A stretch of 64,000 nt of DNA from Rhodoferax sp. AJA081-3 (GCF_017798165.1 NZ_CP059068.1:3906001-3970000), one strand, 5' to 3'; shown: positions 52,995 through 61,171, counted from the stretch's first letter. The notes: generated by a model not told the origin, from the letters alone. Made by a program: numbers and translations.

Positions 52995-53933
52995 TTACAG
53001 CACTCGTGCAGTCAGTGGTGTGCCCGCAAACGGCGGCTGTATCAACGGCGCCAGCCGCTGCACCATCATTTCCACAAACGCGGTCACCGCGGGCGGCACG
53101 TAACGGCGGCTGGGGTAGACCACGTACATATTGCCCACGCTGCTGGCCACGCCCGGTAGCACTTCCACCAGTTCGCCGGCGTGGAAGCTGGGTTGCAGCG
53201 AGCCAATCGGCAGCAGGCAGATGCCCAGTCCGCCGATGGCCGCCTTCTTCAGCGCCGGGCCCGAGTTGGCACTGAAACGGCCGTTCACGGTGACGTGTGT
53301 TGGGCCATCGGGTCCGTTCAGCCGCCACGTGGTGGGCCCTGCGGTCGCGCCCACGGCGCGTATGCAGTCGTGCGCCGCCAGGTCTTCCACGCTCTGCGGT
53401 GTGCCACGCGCTGCCAGGTAGACAGGGCTGGCCGCCAGGGCCAGGTAACCGCTGGCCACCTTGCGCGCCACCAGGCTGGAGTCTGGCAGTTCGCCGCTGC
53501 CGCGAAAGGCCACGTCAATGCCTTCGCCAATGAAATCGGCCATGGCGTCGGCCAGTACAAACTCCACCTGCACGCCGGGGTAACGGTCTAAAAACTCGGT
53601 GATCCACTCCATCTCAAAGAACTCCAGAAACCCGGCCGGCGCCGCCACACGCACGCTGCCCTTGGGCGTCTGGCTCTCACCGGCAAGCTGGCAGGCGGCG
53701 TCCCGCAGCGCGTCAATCTGCCCGGCGCACTGGTCAAACAACGTGCGGCCGGCGTCGGTCAGCGTCAGCTTGCGGGTGGTGCGCTGCAGCAGGCGGGCCT
53801 GCAGCGCGTCTTCCAGCTGCGCCACCTGGCGGCTCAGCGTGGTGGGCGGCATGGCGAGCCGGCGTGCGGCTTCGGCAAAGCTGCCGGCCTGCACCACTTG
53901 CACAAAAAGGGACATCTGGTTCAGGTCCAACAT
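52995..53933 (-). CDS. LysR-family transcriptional regulator
   Basis: 312 residues. The winged helix (LNQMSLFVQVVQAGSFAEAARRL, MPPTTLSRQVAQLEDALQ) is followed by an effector domain with VRVAAPAGFLEFF and FIGEGIDVAFRGSGELPDSSLVAR. It is of the subgroup often found next to quinone- or aldehyde-related enzymes. It is divergent from pirin A (83-base gap), which is followed by an old yellow enzyme, so these are its probable targets. Its 3-prime end is partly duplicated at 52093-52197. Confidence 0.92.
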   Translation of the reverse strand: MLDLNQMSLFVQVVQAGSFAEAARRLAMPPTTLSRQVAQLEDALQARLLQRTTRKLTLTDAGRTLFDQCAGQIDALRDAACQLAGESQTPKGSVRVAAPAGFLEFFEMEWITEFLDRYPGVQVEFVLADAMADFIGEGIDVAFRGSGELPDSSLVARKVASGYLALAASPVYLAARGTPQSVEDLAAHDCIRAVGATAGPTTWRLNGPDGPTHVTVNGRFSANSGPALKKAAIGGLGICLLPIGSLQPSFHAGELVEVLPGVASSVGNMYVVYPSRRYVPPAVTAFVEMMVQRLAPLIQPPFAGTPLTARVL

Positions 53934-54016
53934 AGCATTACTCGCATAAATGGGATGGTGAATCCCGATTGTGGCGTCTATTCAAGCAATGGTTGCGACC
54001 TTAATCTACCAGCACC

Positions 54017-54859
54017 ATGAATGCACGCACACCCCTCCATCGCAGCATCGTCCAGAGCACGCGCGGCAGCACGCACGGTCCCATCACCCGGCTGGTCAGT
54101 CCGTCGGACCTGGGCCAGGTGTTGAAGCCCTTTATTTTTCTGGACCGCTTCGAAGCGCCGGCCGGCGGCCAGCCGCCCGCATTCGGCATGCACCCGCACT
54201 CCGGCATTGCCACGCTGACCTATCTGATCAGCGGCCAGGCCGGGTATGAAGACACGACCGGCGAACACGGCGCCCACGGCACGCTGCCCACCGGTGGTGT
54301 GGAGTGGATGATGGCCGGTGGCGGTGTGTGGCACACCGGAACGCCCATCAACACCGAGCGTGTGCTGGGCTTCCAGCTGTGGGTGGCCATGCCGCCGGAG
54401 CTGGAGCTGGCCGCCGCGCACAGCATCTACCTGGGGCCGGAAAGTGTGCCCCACGTCGGGCCTGCGCGCGTGCTGCTGGGTAGTTATGGCGGGCAGACCA
54501 GTCCGATTCCAGCGCCGTCCGACATCAGCTACTTGGCCGTGCACCTGAAATCCGGCGAGAGCTGGCGTTTTGAGCCACCCGCAGGGCACACCGTGGCCTG
54601 GATGGCGGTGGGTGAGGGCGCATTGAGCGCTCCCATTACCCTGACCACCGGTGACCTGGTGGTATTTGACGAATCGGGCGGCGCCATTACGTTTGAGGCG
54701 CAGACCGACACCACCTTTGTGCTGGGCTCCGGCGTGTTGCATCCGCATGATTTGTTCATGGGGCCGTACTCGGTCCACACCAGTGCCGAGTCGCTGCGCC
54801 AGGGCCAGACCGGCATCCGCGAGCGGGCGCAGCTGTTGCGCCAGCAGGGTCGGCTGTGA
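54017..54859 (+). CDS. Pirin-family protein A, altered metal site
   Basis: 280-residue bicupin. The N-terminal cupin keeps His59 and His61 (MHPHSG) and His106 (GGGVWHTG) of the pirin iron site. The Glu normally two residues after the third His (HSE) is Gly108 here, so metal binding may be altered. Bacterial pirins include quercetin 2,3-dioxygenases and redox-responsive proteins; the function here is not determined. It lies between the divergent LysR regulator and an old yellow enzyme gene 123 bases downstream on the same strand. A canonical paralogue is at 59777-60664. Confidence 0.85.
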   Translation: MNARTPLHRSIVQSTRGSTHGPITRLVSPSDLGQVLKPFIFLDRFEAPAGGQPPAFGMHPHSGIATLTYLISGQAGYEDTTGEHGAHGTLPTGGVEWMMAGGGVWHTGTPINTERVLGFQLWVAMPPELELAAAHSIYLGPESVPHVGPARVLLGSYGGQTSPIPAPSDISYLAVHLKSGESWRFEPPAGHTVAWMAVGEGALSAPITLTTGDLVVFDESGGAITFEAQTDTTFVLGSGVLHPHDLFMGPYSVHTSAESLRQGQTGIRERAQLLRQQGRL

Positions 54860-54982
54860 ACAACACCGCCCTGGCTATGACGCCGAGAGTTTTTTTCAAT
54901 CGATGACCGCGCCGCGCTGCACTTGCAATCCCGCGCCGCAGCGCAACGTGTTCGTTTCCAACCCCGTAACCTGGAGCTTCTC

Positions 54983-56074
54983 TTGACCACTGCTACCAAT
55001 CTTTTCGAACCCTACCGCATGGGCACCACCACCTTGGCCAACCGTTTTGTCATGAACCCCATGACCCGCAGCCGCGCCGACGCCACCGGCACGCCAACAC
55101 CGCTGATGGCCGAGTACTACGGCCAGCGCGCCACGGCCGGCCTGATCGTGTCCGAAGGTATTGCACCCTCTGCCAATGGAAAGGGTTACGCCCGCATCCC
55201 CGGCCTGTGGAGCGACGCGCAAGTGCAGGCCTGGAAGCCGGTCACCAACGCCGTGCACGCCAAGGGCGGCAAGATTTTTGCGCAGCTGATGCACACCGGC
55301 CGCGTCAGCCACGCCGCCAACATGGATGCGGGCACCAAGATCGTCGCGCCCAGTGCAATCGCCTTGGTCGGCCAGATGTACACCGATGCATCGGGACCAC
55401 AAGACTACCCCGTACCGCAAGAAATGACCGAGGCGGACATCGCCCAGGCCAAGGCTGAATTTGTGTTGGCTGCCAAAAACGCCATCGCCGCCGGTTTTGA
55501 CGGCGTGGAACTACACGCTGCCAACGGCTACCTGCTGGAGCAATTCCTCAGCCCCACCACCAACCAGCGCACCGACGCCTGGGGCGGCAGTGTCGACAAA
55601 CGCATCCAATTTGTAGTGGACGTGGCGCGCGAAACCGCCGCTGCCATTGGTGGTGACAAACTCGGCATCCGCCTGTCGCCTTACGGAACCAACTCCGGCA
55701 TGGTGGCCTACCCTGAGGTCGAAGAAACGTATTTGAAGCTGCTGCCATTGCTGGCCGACGCAGGTCTGGTCTATGTGCATATTGCCGACCACGTCGCCAT
55801 GGGTGCACCCGCAATACCTGCCGCGTTTAAGCAGGCACTGCGCAAGGCCTGGCCCCGCACCTTCTTCATTGGCGGCAGCTTTGACCAGGCTTCGGGCCAG
55901 CAGGCGGTCAATGATGGCCTAGTGGACTTGGTTGGCATTGGCCGTGCCTTCATCTCGAACCCGGATCTGGTGCAGCGCCTGCAAAAGGGCCTGGCGCTGA
56001 ACGCGCCTGACATGGGCACGTTGTTCACACCCGGCGCCAAGGGGTATACGGACTACGCGCTGGCCGCGGCCTAA
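54983..56074 (+). CDS. Old yellow enzyme / alkene reductase (NemA-like)
   Basis: 363-residue FMN-dependent ene reductase. It starts LFEPYRMGTTTLANRFVMNPMTRSRA, has the FMN-site QLMHTGRVSH, the substrate-binding VELHAANGYLLEQFLSP with the His-x-x-Asn pair, and the C-terminal IGGSFDQASGQQAVNDGLVDLVGIGRAFISNPDL in segments. It reduces activated C=C bonds and related electrophiles. A TTG start at 54983 with GGAG 6 bases upstream is chosen; no ATG fits. It probably belongs with pirin A and the LysR regulator. Confidence 0.9.
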   Translation: MTTATNLFEPYRMGTTTLANRFVMNPMTRSRADATGTPTPLMAEYYGQRATAGLIVSEGIAPSANGKGYARIPGLWSDAQVQAWKPVTNAVHAKGGKIFAQLMHTGRVSHAANMDAGTKIVAPSAIALVGQMYTDASGPQDYPVPQEMTEADIAQAKAEFVLAAKNAIAAGFDGVELHAANGYLLEQFLSPTTNQRTDAWGGSVDKRIQFVVDVARETAAAIGGDKLGIRLSPYGTNSGMVAYPEVEETYLKLLPLLADAGLVYVHIADHVAMGAPAIPAAFKQALRKAWPRTFFIGGSFDQASGQQAVNDGLVDLVGIGRAFISNPDLVQRLQKGLALNAPDMGTLFTPGAKGYTDYALAAA

Positions 56075-56096
56075 ATGCTGACTGGGGCTAGTGCGC

Positions 56097-56163
56097 TTAT
56101 GGAAAATTGGCCGCTAGCCCCCGTGAATGTTGATCTATGTGCTACTAAATAGATAGCTATTTG
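56097..56163 (+). repeat. Intergenic repeat copy R8, overlaps a stop codon
   Basis: Plus-strand copy with TATGGAAAATTGGCCGCTAG, then CCCCCGTGAATG, and an ATCTAT/ATAGAT inverted pair. It supplies the TAG stop codon of the minus-strand zinc-ribbon gene at 56157-56159. Confidence 0.85.
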
Positions 56164-56414
56164 CTTTTGAGCACCGACCAACCGGCATGCCGGTTGACCT
56201 TGTTGTTTTCGTATTCCCACACCGTGCCGCAGCGCTCGCAGCGGTACTTGGTGATGGTGACCGAGCCATGTTTATGCGCCACCATGCGGTGGGTGCCTTG
56301 CATCAGCTCGGGGTGACCCTTGGCGCGGCGCCAGTGCTGCTGCACACCGGTGCAGGCTTCGCACATCTCCGGGGTGATTGTGGGCTCGGGGCGTGGGGGT
56401 AGGTCTTGGGGCAT
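56157..56414 (-). CDS. Small zinc-ribbon-like protein
   Basis: 85-residue protein with two CxxC knuckles, Cys18/Cys21 (MCEAC) and Cys59/Cys62 (RCERC), separated by a His-rich basic stretch, consistent with a single zinc ribbon. No enzymatic motif is seen; a nucleic-acid or protein-contact role is possible. The ATG at 56414 is the first sensible start. Its stop lies within repeat R8. The upstream YcaQ-like gene ends 32 bases away on the same strand. Confidence 0.65.
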   Translation of the reverse strand: MPQDLPPRPEPTITPEMCEACTGVQQHWRRAKGHPELMQGTHRMVAHKHGSVTITKYRCERCGTVWEYENNKVNRHAGWSVLKSK

Positions 56415-56446
56415 GGTGCGTGGGCTGCTAGCTGGTCTGTGAATGC

Positions 56447-57538
56447 TCAGATTGTCGCCGGTAGATGCAGGAAGGCTCGCAAGTGCTCCAACTCCGCCTC
56501 CAACGCACGTCGATACGCCGCACCACGCGGGGGCTTGCCAGCCACGTAGCCCAAGTCCACCTGCAGCGCGCCATCCGCCACGGCCACATTGCCCCAGCCA
56601 ATCACCTGGTCCTGCCACAGCAGCGGCAGCGCGTAGTAGCCGCGCACCCGTTTGGGGGCCGGGGTGTAGGCCTCAAAACGGTAGGCCCATCCCCACAGAT
56701 GCTCAAAGCGGCGGCGGTCCCACACCAGCGGGTCGAATGGGGCCAGCAGGCGCACGGCCTCCTCGGGCGCATGGCGGTGCGATGCGGGGTTTTCACCTGC
56801 GGGCCAGTAGTAGGTCAAACCATCCACCGCGGCGCTGGCCAACCGTTCTTTGGCACGCGCCAGCGCATCACGCCGCAGGTGCGCCCATTGCGGTGCGCCG
56901 CCGCGCAGGTGGCTGACCAGTTCGCTGAGGGACCGCTCGGGCAAGGGCGCGTATTTGTGCGCTATGACATCGACCAGTGCGTCCGTGGCCTGTGCCGGGT
57001 CGGGAGCATCGTGCGCAGCATCGCGGACCGCATAGGTGCGTACGCCGCTGGCGCGGGAGGCAATGCGCAGCAGGCCACGGTAGTGCATATCGTTCAGCAG
57101 TTCGGTACTGGCATTGCTGGAGCCACCAAACCAGTTCTGCGTCTTGCCATGCGCAAAGTGCGCGTCCACCGCGCGAGGGTGCACCACGCCGTGGGTTTGC
57201 ACAAAGTCCAGCACGGCATCCATCTGTTTGCGCCGCGCAGTAGTGAGCGCGGTGCGTGGCGTGCGCGGGTGCATCAGCGTGTGGGTGGCGCGTGGCAAAA
57301 AGCCGTAGTTGACGAAGAAGTCTTCCTCAATGTCCAGCTTGGCATAGCGCCGCTCCAGGTCCCCCGCCCGGTAACCTTTGACGCGGTGGCGCAGCGTCAG
57401 GTCTTGCGCCCGTGCCGGCGCACGTATCGGATCGGCCTGCACAAAACCCAGTTTGGAGATGGCTTTGGCCAACGTGGTGGGCGCAAACAGGGTGCGCGCA
57501 ACGGCGTAGCGGCGCAGAGTGTCCGGGGTGATGGGCAT
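56447..57538 (-). CDS. YcaQ/AlkX-like DNA glycosylase (HTH_42 family)
   Basis: 363-residue protein of the AlkZ/YcaQ winged-helix glycosylase family, which removes bulky alkylated bases and can unhook interstrand crosslinks. The catalytic Gln-x-Asp of the YcaQ (AlkX) branch is seen as Gln34-Ala-Asp36 in GFVQADPIRAPARAQD; the AlkZ branch has Gln-x-Gln. Further family marks are LPRATHTLMHPR and LLAPFDPLVWDRRR. The start lies 18 bases from a LexA box shared with the divergent dinD-like gene, so SOS induction is likely. Confidence 0.88.
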   Translation of the reverse strand: MPITPDTLRRYAVARTLFAPTTLAKAISKLGFVQADPIRAPARAQDLTLRHRVKGYRAGDLERRYAKLDIEEDFFVNYGFLPRATHTLMHPRTPRTALTTARRKQMDAVLDFVQTHGVVHPRAVDAHFAHGKTQNWFGGSSNASTELLNDMHYRGLLRIASRASGVRTYAVRDAAHDAPDPAQATDALVDVIAHKYAPLPERSLSELVSHLRGGAPQWAHLRRDALARAKERLASAAVDGLTYYWPAGENPASHRHAPEEAVRLLAPFDPLVWDRRRFEHLWGWAYRFEAYTPAPKRVRGYYALPLLWQDQVIGWGNVAVADGALQVDLGYVAGKPPRGAAYRRALEAELEHLRAFLHLPATI

Positions 57539-57555
57539 GGTTGCGGGCCTGAAAA

Positions 57556-57575
57556 TACTGTGTAAAAATACAGTA
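57556..57575. promoter_or_regulatory. LexA (SOS) box
   Basis: TACTGTGTAAAAATACAGTA matches the LexA consensus CTGT-N8-ACAG perfectly, with symmetric TA flanks. It lies 18 bases upstream of the ycaQ-like start (minus strand) and 24 bases upstream of the dinD-like start (plus strand), well placed to repress both. Confidence 0.88.
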
Positions 57576-57599
57576 TATAGAAATCATAGGGACCGCACC

Positions 57600-58448
57600 A
57601 TGAAGATTTTGCCGACCGACTTTGATGGCCAGTCCATCCGCCGGGTGTTTGATGAAGACACCGAGACGTGGTGGTTCTCGGTGGTGGACGTGGTGCAGGT
57701 GCTGACGCAGCAGCCGGACTACCAGACGGCCCGCAAATACTGGAACAAGTTGAAGGAGCGGCTAGGCAAGGAGGGCAGTGAGTCGGTGACAAACTGTCAC
57801 CGACTGAAATTGCCCGCTGCCGACGGTAAAAACTACCTCACCGATGTAGCCACCGCCGAAACCCTGTTGCGACTGGTCCAATCCGTCCCCAGCCCCAAAG
57901 CCGAGCCCATCAAACTCTGGCTTGCCAAAGTGGGCTACGAGCGCATGCAAGAAATGGCCGACCCCGCCCTATCACTCGAACGCGCCCGCCAGACCTGGCA
58001 GCAGCATGGCCGCAGCGACAAGTGGATCCAGCAGCGCATGACTGGGCAAGAAACCCGCAACAAACTCACCGACTACTGGCGCGAGCACGATATCAAGGCC
58101 GGCCAGCAGTTCGCCATCCTCACCAACATCATCCACCAGGAATGGAGCGGCGTCAGTGTCAAAGACCACAAGGCGATCAAAAGCCTGGGCAGCCACAACC
58201 TGCGCGACCACATGACCGAGGCCGAACTCATCTTCACCGCGCTGGCCGAGTTGTCGACCCGCCAGATAGCCGAGACCACCGACGCTACCGGCATGGCAGA
58301 CAACACCACGGCTGCCAAGGCGGGCGGCGGCATTGCCAAGCAGGCGCGCAAGCAACTGGAGAGTCGCACAGGCAAATCCGTGGTGTCTGGCCAAAACTAC
58401 CTCGCACCCCAAGCGGAACACACGCCAAAAGTGACGCGAAAGAAGTAA
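57600..58448 (+). CDS. DinD-like BRO-N domain protein
   Basis: 282 residues. The N-terminal BRO-N/antirepressor domain (residues 1-110) has IRRVFDEDTETWWFSVVDVVQVL and KNYLTDVATAETLLRLVQ. The C-terminal part (about 165-270) resembles E. coli DinD, with KSLGSHNLRDHMTEAELIFTALAELSTRQ and the final Ala/Lys-rich helix before SGQNYL. E. coli DinD is SOS-induced and inhibits RecA filaments; the same role here is inference. The ATG at 57600 is the first after the LexA box. Repeat R9 and the short alkB follow on the same strand. Confidence 0.82.
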   Translation: MKILPTDFDGQSIRRVFDEDTETWWFSVVDVVQVLTQQPDYQTARKYWNKLKERLGKEGSESVTNCHRLKLPAADGKNYLTDVATAETLLRLVQSVPSPKAEPIKLWLAKVGYERMQEMADPALSLERARQTWQQHGRSDKWIQQRMTGQETRNKLTDYWREHDIKAGQQFAILTNIIHQEWSGVSVKDHKAIKSLGSHNLRDHMTEAELIFTALAELSTRQIAETTDATGMADNTTAAKAGGGIAKQARKQLESRTGKSVVSGQNYLAPQAEHTPKVTRKK

Positions 58449-58464
58449 GGTCTGCAGTAGGCTT

Positions 58465-58525
58465 CATTGCGAAATGGCCATCTAGCCCGCGAAAAATCTA
58501 CGCAATACGCTATCAAAAAAAGAGC
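58465..58525 (+). repeat. Intergenic repeat copy R9, carries the alkB2 ribosome-binding site
   Basis: Plus-strand copy with GAAATGGCCATCTAGCCCGC, then CGCTATCAAAAAAAGAG. The terminal AAGAG, 6 bases from the next ATG, is the only ribosome-binding site for the short AlkB. It starts 16 bases after the dinD-like stop. Confidence 0.8.
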
Positions 58526-58530
58526 AGTTC

Positions 58531-59130
58531 ATGATCCCTCTGGACCTCTTCGAAGACCCGCCGCCCGACACCGAGGCCCTGCGCGAGCCCCTCGCGCCCG
58601 GCGCGGTGCTGATGCGCGGCTTTGCGCGGGATGGGGACGTGGAACTGCTGCAGGCCGTGGAATCCGTCATGGCCCAATCGCCGCCGCGGCACTGGCAGAC
58701 GCCGGGCGGTGGCACCATGTCCGTGGCGACCACGCGCTGTGGATTCAAGCCCTGGCCCGCCATGCCGGATTGCCTGATGGATTTGGCGCTTCGCGCTGCT
58801 ACTGAGGCCGGTTACCCCCAATTTGTGCCGGACGCCTGCCTGATCAACCACTACGCTCCCGGCGCCAAGCTTGGCTTGCACCAGGACAAATACGAGACCG
58901 ACTGGAGTGCACCCATCGTCTCGCTGTCGCTGGGCTTGCCGGCCGTGTTTCTGTTTGGTGGTTTTGCGCGCAGCGACCGTACACAGCGCTACCGGCTGGT
59001 GCATGGTGATGTGGTGGTGTGGGGTGGGCCGTCGCGGCTGTGCTTTCATGGCGTGTTGCCGGTGGCGGATGGTACCCACGCGCTGGTGGGGCGCAGGCGG
59101 CTCAATGTGACCTTTCGCAAGGTGGTTTGA
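58531..59130 (+). CDS. AlkB paralogue with deleted recognition lid
   Basis: 199-residue Fe(II)/2-oxoglutarate dioxygenase related to the AlkB at 39941-40615; both start MIP-x-DLF. The catalytic core is complete: His117 and Asp119 (LHQDK), His173 (FHGVLP), Arg190 and Arg196. A clean 20-residue in-frame deletion after Cys70-Gly71 removes the segment holding the Trp69 and Tyr76 equivalents of E. coli AlkB, which contact the flipped base. The Asp135 equivalent is Tyr121. A different substrate, such as RNA, protein or bulkier lesions, is plausible. It follows the dinD-like gene and repeat R9 on the same strand. Confidence 0.9.
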   Translation: MIPLDLFEDPPPDTEALREPLAPGAVLMRGFARDGDVELLQAVESVMAQSPPRHWQTPGGGTMSVATTRCGFKPWPAMPDCLMDLALRAATEAGYPQFVPDACLINHYAPGAKLGLHQDKYETDWSAPIVSLSLGLPAVFLFGGFARSDRTQRYRLVHGDVVVWGGPSRLCFHGVLPVADGTHALVGRRRLNVTFRKVV

Positions 59131-59137
59131 CGCGGTC

Positions 59138-59752
59138 TTAACGCTCGCTGGCCCGCTCCAGCGCAAACACCGGCAGGTCTGCCTTGCGGCTCAGCCAGAC
59201 GCCGCCGCCCAATTCGATAAACCCATCGGCCAGACCTTGGCGGTACAGTTGGGCGCGGTGTTTGAACAGGCGCGGGTCGGTCAGCGTGTCGTCCACGATG
59301 TCCTGTTCAAAGTCTTCACGCGCCACGGCTTCCACATACAGCGCGCCGCAGCTTAAGCGGCCCAGGTTGTGCATGGCCCGCTTGGCATCGGCCGCACTCA
59401 GGTAGGGCAGCACGCCCTGGCAGATGACCAGGTCGAACGGTTTGTTGGCGGTGTAGTCCACCACCGAGCCGCGCTCCCAGCCGAAGCGGCCACACAAATA
59501 CTCGCTGAACTCCACGCCGTGAAACTCGGCATGTGGGTAGTGGCGTTTGATCACATCACGCCACAGGCCTATGCCACAGCCCACATCCAGCACGCGGCGC
59601 ACCGGCACACGGATGAATTGCAGGTAGCTGCACACAAAGGCGCCCAGGCGCTGCACATGCTCGGGGTCGGCCACGCTGGTCTTCTTGTTGAAGTAGTAGC
59701 GCTCGTAGTACGCCTCGTCAAACAAATTTTTATCCGCAGATTGCACGTTCAT
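59138..59752 (-). CDS. SAM-dependent methyltransferase
   Basis: 204-residue class I methyltransferase. The SAM motif VLDVGCGIGLW (about residues 54-64) is followed by HGVEFSEYLCG, FDLVICQGVLPYLSAADAKRA (motif IV region) and ALYVEAVAREDFEQD. The substrate is unknown. It converges on the short alkB (7 bases between stops) and stands 24 bases downstream of pirin B on the same strand. Confidence 0.85.
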   Translation of the reverse strand: MNVQSADKNLFDEAYYERYYFNKKTSVADPEHVQRLGAFVCSYLQFIRVPVRRVLDVGCGIGLWRDVIKRHYPHAEFHGVEFSEYLCGRFGWERGSVVDYTANKPFDLVICQGVLPYLSAADAKRAMHNLGRLSCGALYVEAVAREDFEQDIVDDTLTDPRLFKHRAQLYRQGLADGFIELGGGVWLSRKADLPVFALERASER

Positions 59753-59776
59753 CCTCTTGATCGCTAACTTTTTGCA

Positions 59777-60664
59777 TCACGCAGGGCGTGTGCGCTCGGG
59801 CAAGGGAATCCGCTCCGTCTCGCCCGGCACCTGGCCCATGCCCGCGCTGGCGTCGCCCGCCGTCCAGTCGCGCCCGGCCTGCTCGATACGCTCCTTGTTG
59901 GTGGACACAAAATTCCAGTAAATAAACCGCCGCCCCAGGGGCTGGCCGCCCACCACCACCAGGCGCGCACCCTCTGGGCCGGCAGTCAGCAGGGCTGTTT
60001 CTGACAGCACCGCCATCGTGTGCGGCGCCAAGGCTTCTGCGTCGATTTGCAGACCACCCTGCACCCCATACACGGCCTGCTCTTCGGCCAACATGGGCAG
60101 CGTCCAGCTGCAGCCCGCGGGCAACTGCACATCCAGGTACAGCGTGGGTGACAGGGTGGCCACGGGCGACTCGGCGCCTAGCGCCTGGCCCACCAGCACC
60201 CGTACCTGCGCCGCGCCGTCACGCACCTCGGGTATCGCATCGGCGGGCGTGTGGGTGAAGCTGGCCTTGATCTCTTGTTCAGACTCCGGCAGCGCCAGCC
60301 ACAGCTGCAGGCCGTGGTTGACATATGTGACGTTGCGCTCGGCCTCGGGCTTGCGCTCGGAGTGCACGATGCCGCTGCCCGCTGTCATCCAGTTGATGGC
60401 GCCGGGCTCTATGCGCTGCGTGTAACCAACGTTGTCGCGGTGCAGGATCACACCGTCAAACAGATAGGTCAGCGTGGCCAGGCCGATGTGGGGGTGGGGG
60501 CGCACGTCGTGGTTGTCGGCCGGGGTGATGGTGACCGGGCCAAAGTGGTCGAAGAAGATGAACGGTCCCACCGCCTGGCGCTGGCCCGCAGGCAGCAGAC
60601 GGCGCACCACAAAACCGCCGCCCAGGTCCTTTTCATGTGCGGTGAGTAACTGCGGTGTTGTCAT
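59777..60664 (-). CDS. Pirin-family protein B, canonical metal site
   Basis: 295-residue bicupin with the full pirin iron site: His57, His59 (RPHPHIG), His101 and Glu103 (GIVHSE). Other marks are GPFIFFDHFGP and TLTYLFDG; the C-terminal cupin ends in RRFIYWNFVSTNKERIEQA. Bacterial members act as quercetinases or redox-sensitive partners. The ATG at 60664 overlaps the stop of the OsmC gene by 4 bases, so pirin and peroxidase are co-translated, which suggests an oxidative-stress role. Confidence 0.92.
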   Translation of the reverse strand: MTTPQLLTAHEKDLGGGFVVRRLLPAGQRQAVGPFIFFDHFGPVTITPADNHDVRPHPHIGLATLTYLFDGVILHRDNVGYTQRIEPGAINWMTAGSGIVHSERKPEAERNVTYVNHGLQLWLALPESEQEIKASFTHTPADAIPEVRDGAAQVRVLVGQALGAESPVATLSPTLYLDVQLPAGCSWTLPMLAEEQAVYGVQGGLQIDAEALAPHTMAVLSETALLTAGPEGARLVVVGGQPLGRRFIYWNFVSTNKERIEQAGRDWTAGDASAGMGQVPGETERIPLPERTRPA

Positions 60665-61071
60665 GGCGCAGCACGCTCCACGGTGGTGGTGACCTCGGTG
60701 GTCACCGCGGTCATCAGCTTGTGCACGGGGCATTTCTCGGCCACGGCGGTCAGTTGGGCAAATTCGGCATCGCTAAACGTGCCGCTGATGACCACCTTGG
60801 TGTGTATCTTGTAGACCCCCGCGCGCTCCTGGCTGTCGTCGCTGGTCACCTCGGTATGGATGTCGTCCACCGCAATGCCCTTCTTCTTGGCAAACCACAT
60901 CAGGCTCACCGCCTTACAGGCGCCCAGGGCCGCGTCGTACAGCTCGTGCGGGCTGGGGCCTTCGTCACCGCCGCCGTCGGCGATGGGGGCGTCGCTGATG
61001 AACTGGTGGTTGCGGATGTTGACCGTGCTGGCCAATGGGGCGCCGGGTTTGCGTTGGAGGTAGATGGTCAT
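60661..61071 (-). CDS. OsmC/Ohr-family peroxidase
   Basis: 136 residues. The two redox Cys of the family are present, Cys52 in GACKAVSLMW and Cys114 in EKCPVHKLM, with the usual DEGPSPHELYDAALGAC surroundings. Members reduce organic hydroperoxides with thiol cofactors. The start is at 61071 on the minus strand; it overlaps pirin B by 4 bases. Repeat R10 lies upstream of it. Confidence 0.9.
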   Translation of the reverse strand: MTIYLQRKPGAPLASTVNIRNHQFISDAPIADGGGDEGPSPHELYDAALGACKAVSLMWFAKKKGIAVDDIHTEVTSDDSQERAGVYKIHTKVVISGTFSDAEFAQLTAVAEKCPVHKLMTAVTTEVTTTVERAAP

Positions 61072-61171
61072 GCCTAGCTTTCTTTGGGGGCGGTCATTCC
61101 AGTGTAAGCCGTGCCAGGGGGCGCCGGGTCACGCAGGTAGCGCTGAAACGCTTGCCCTGTGGGGCAAATGT

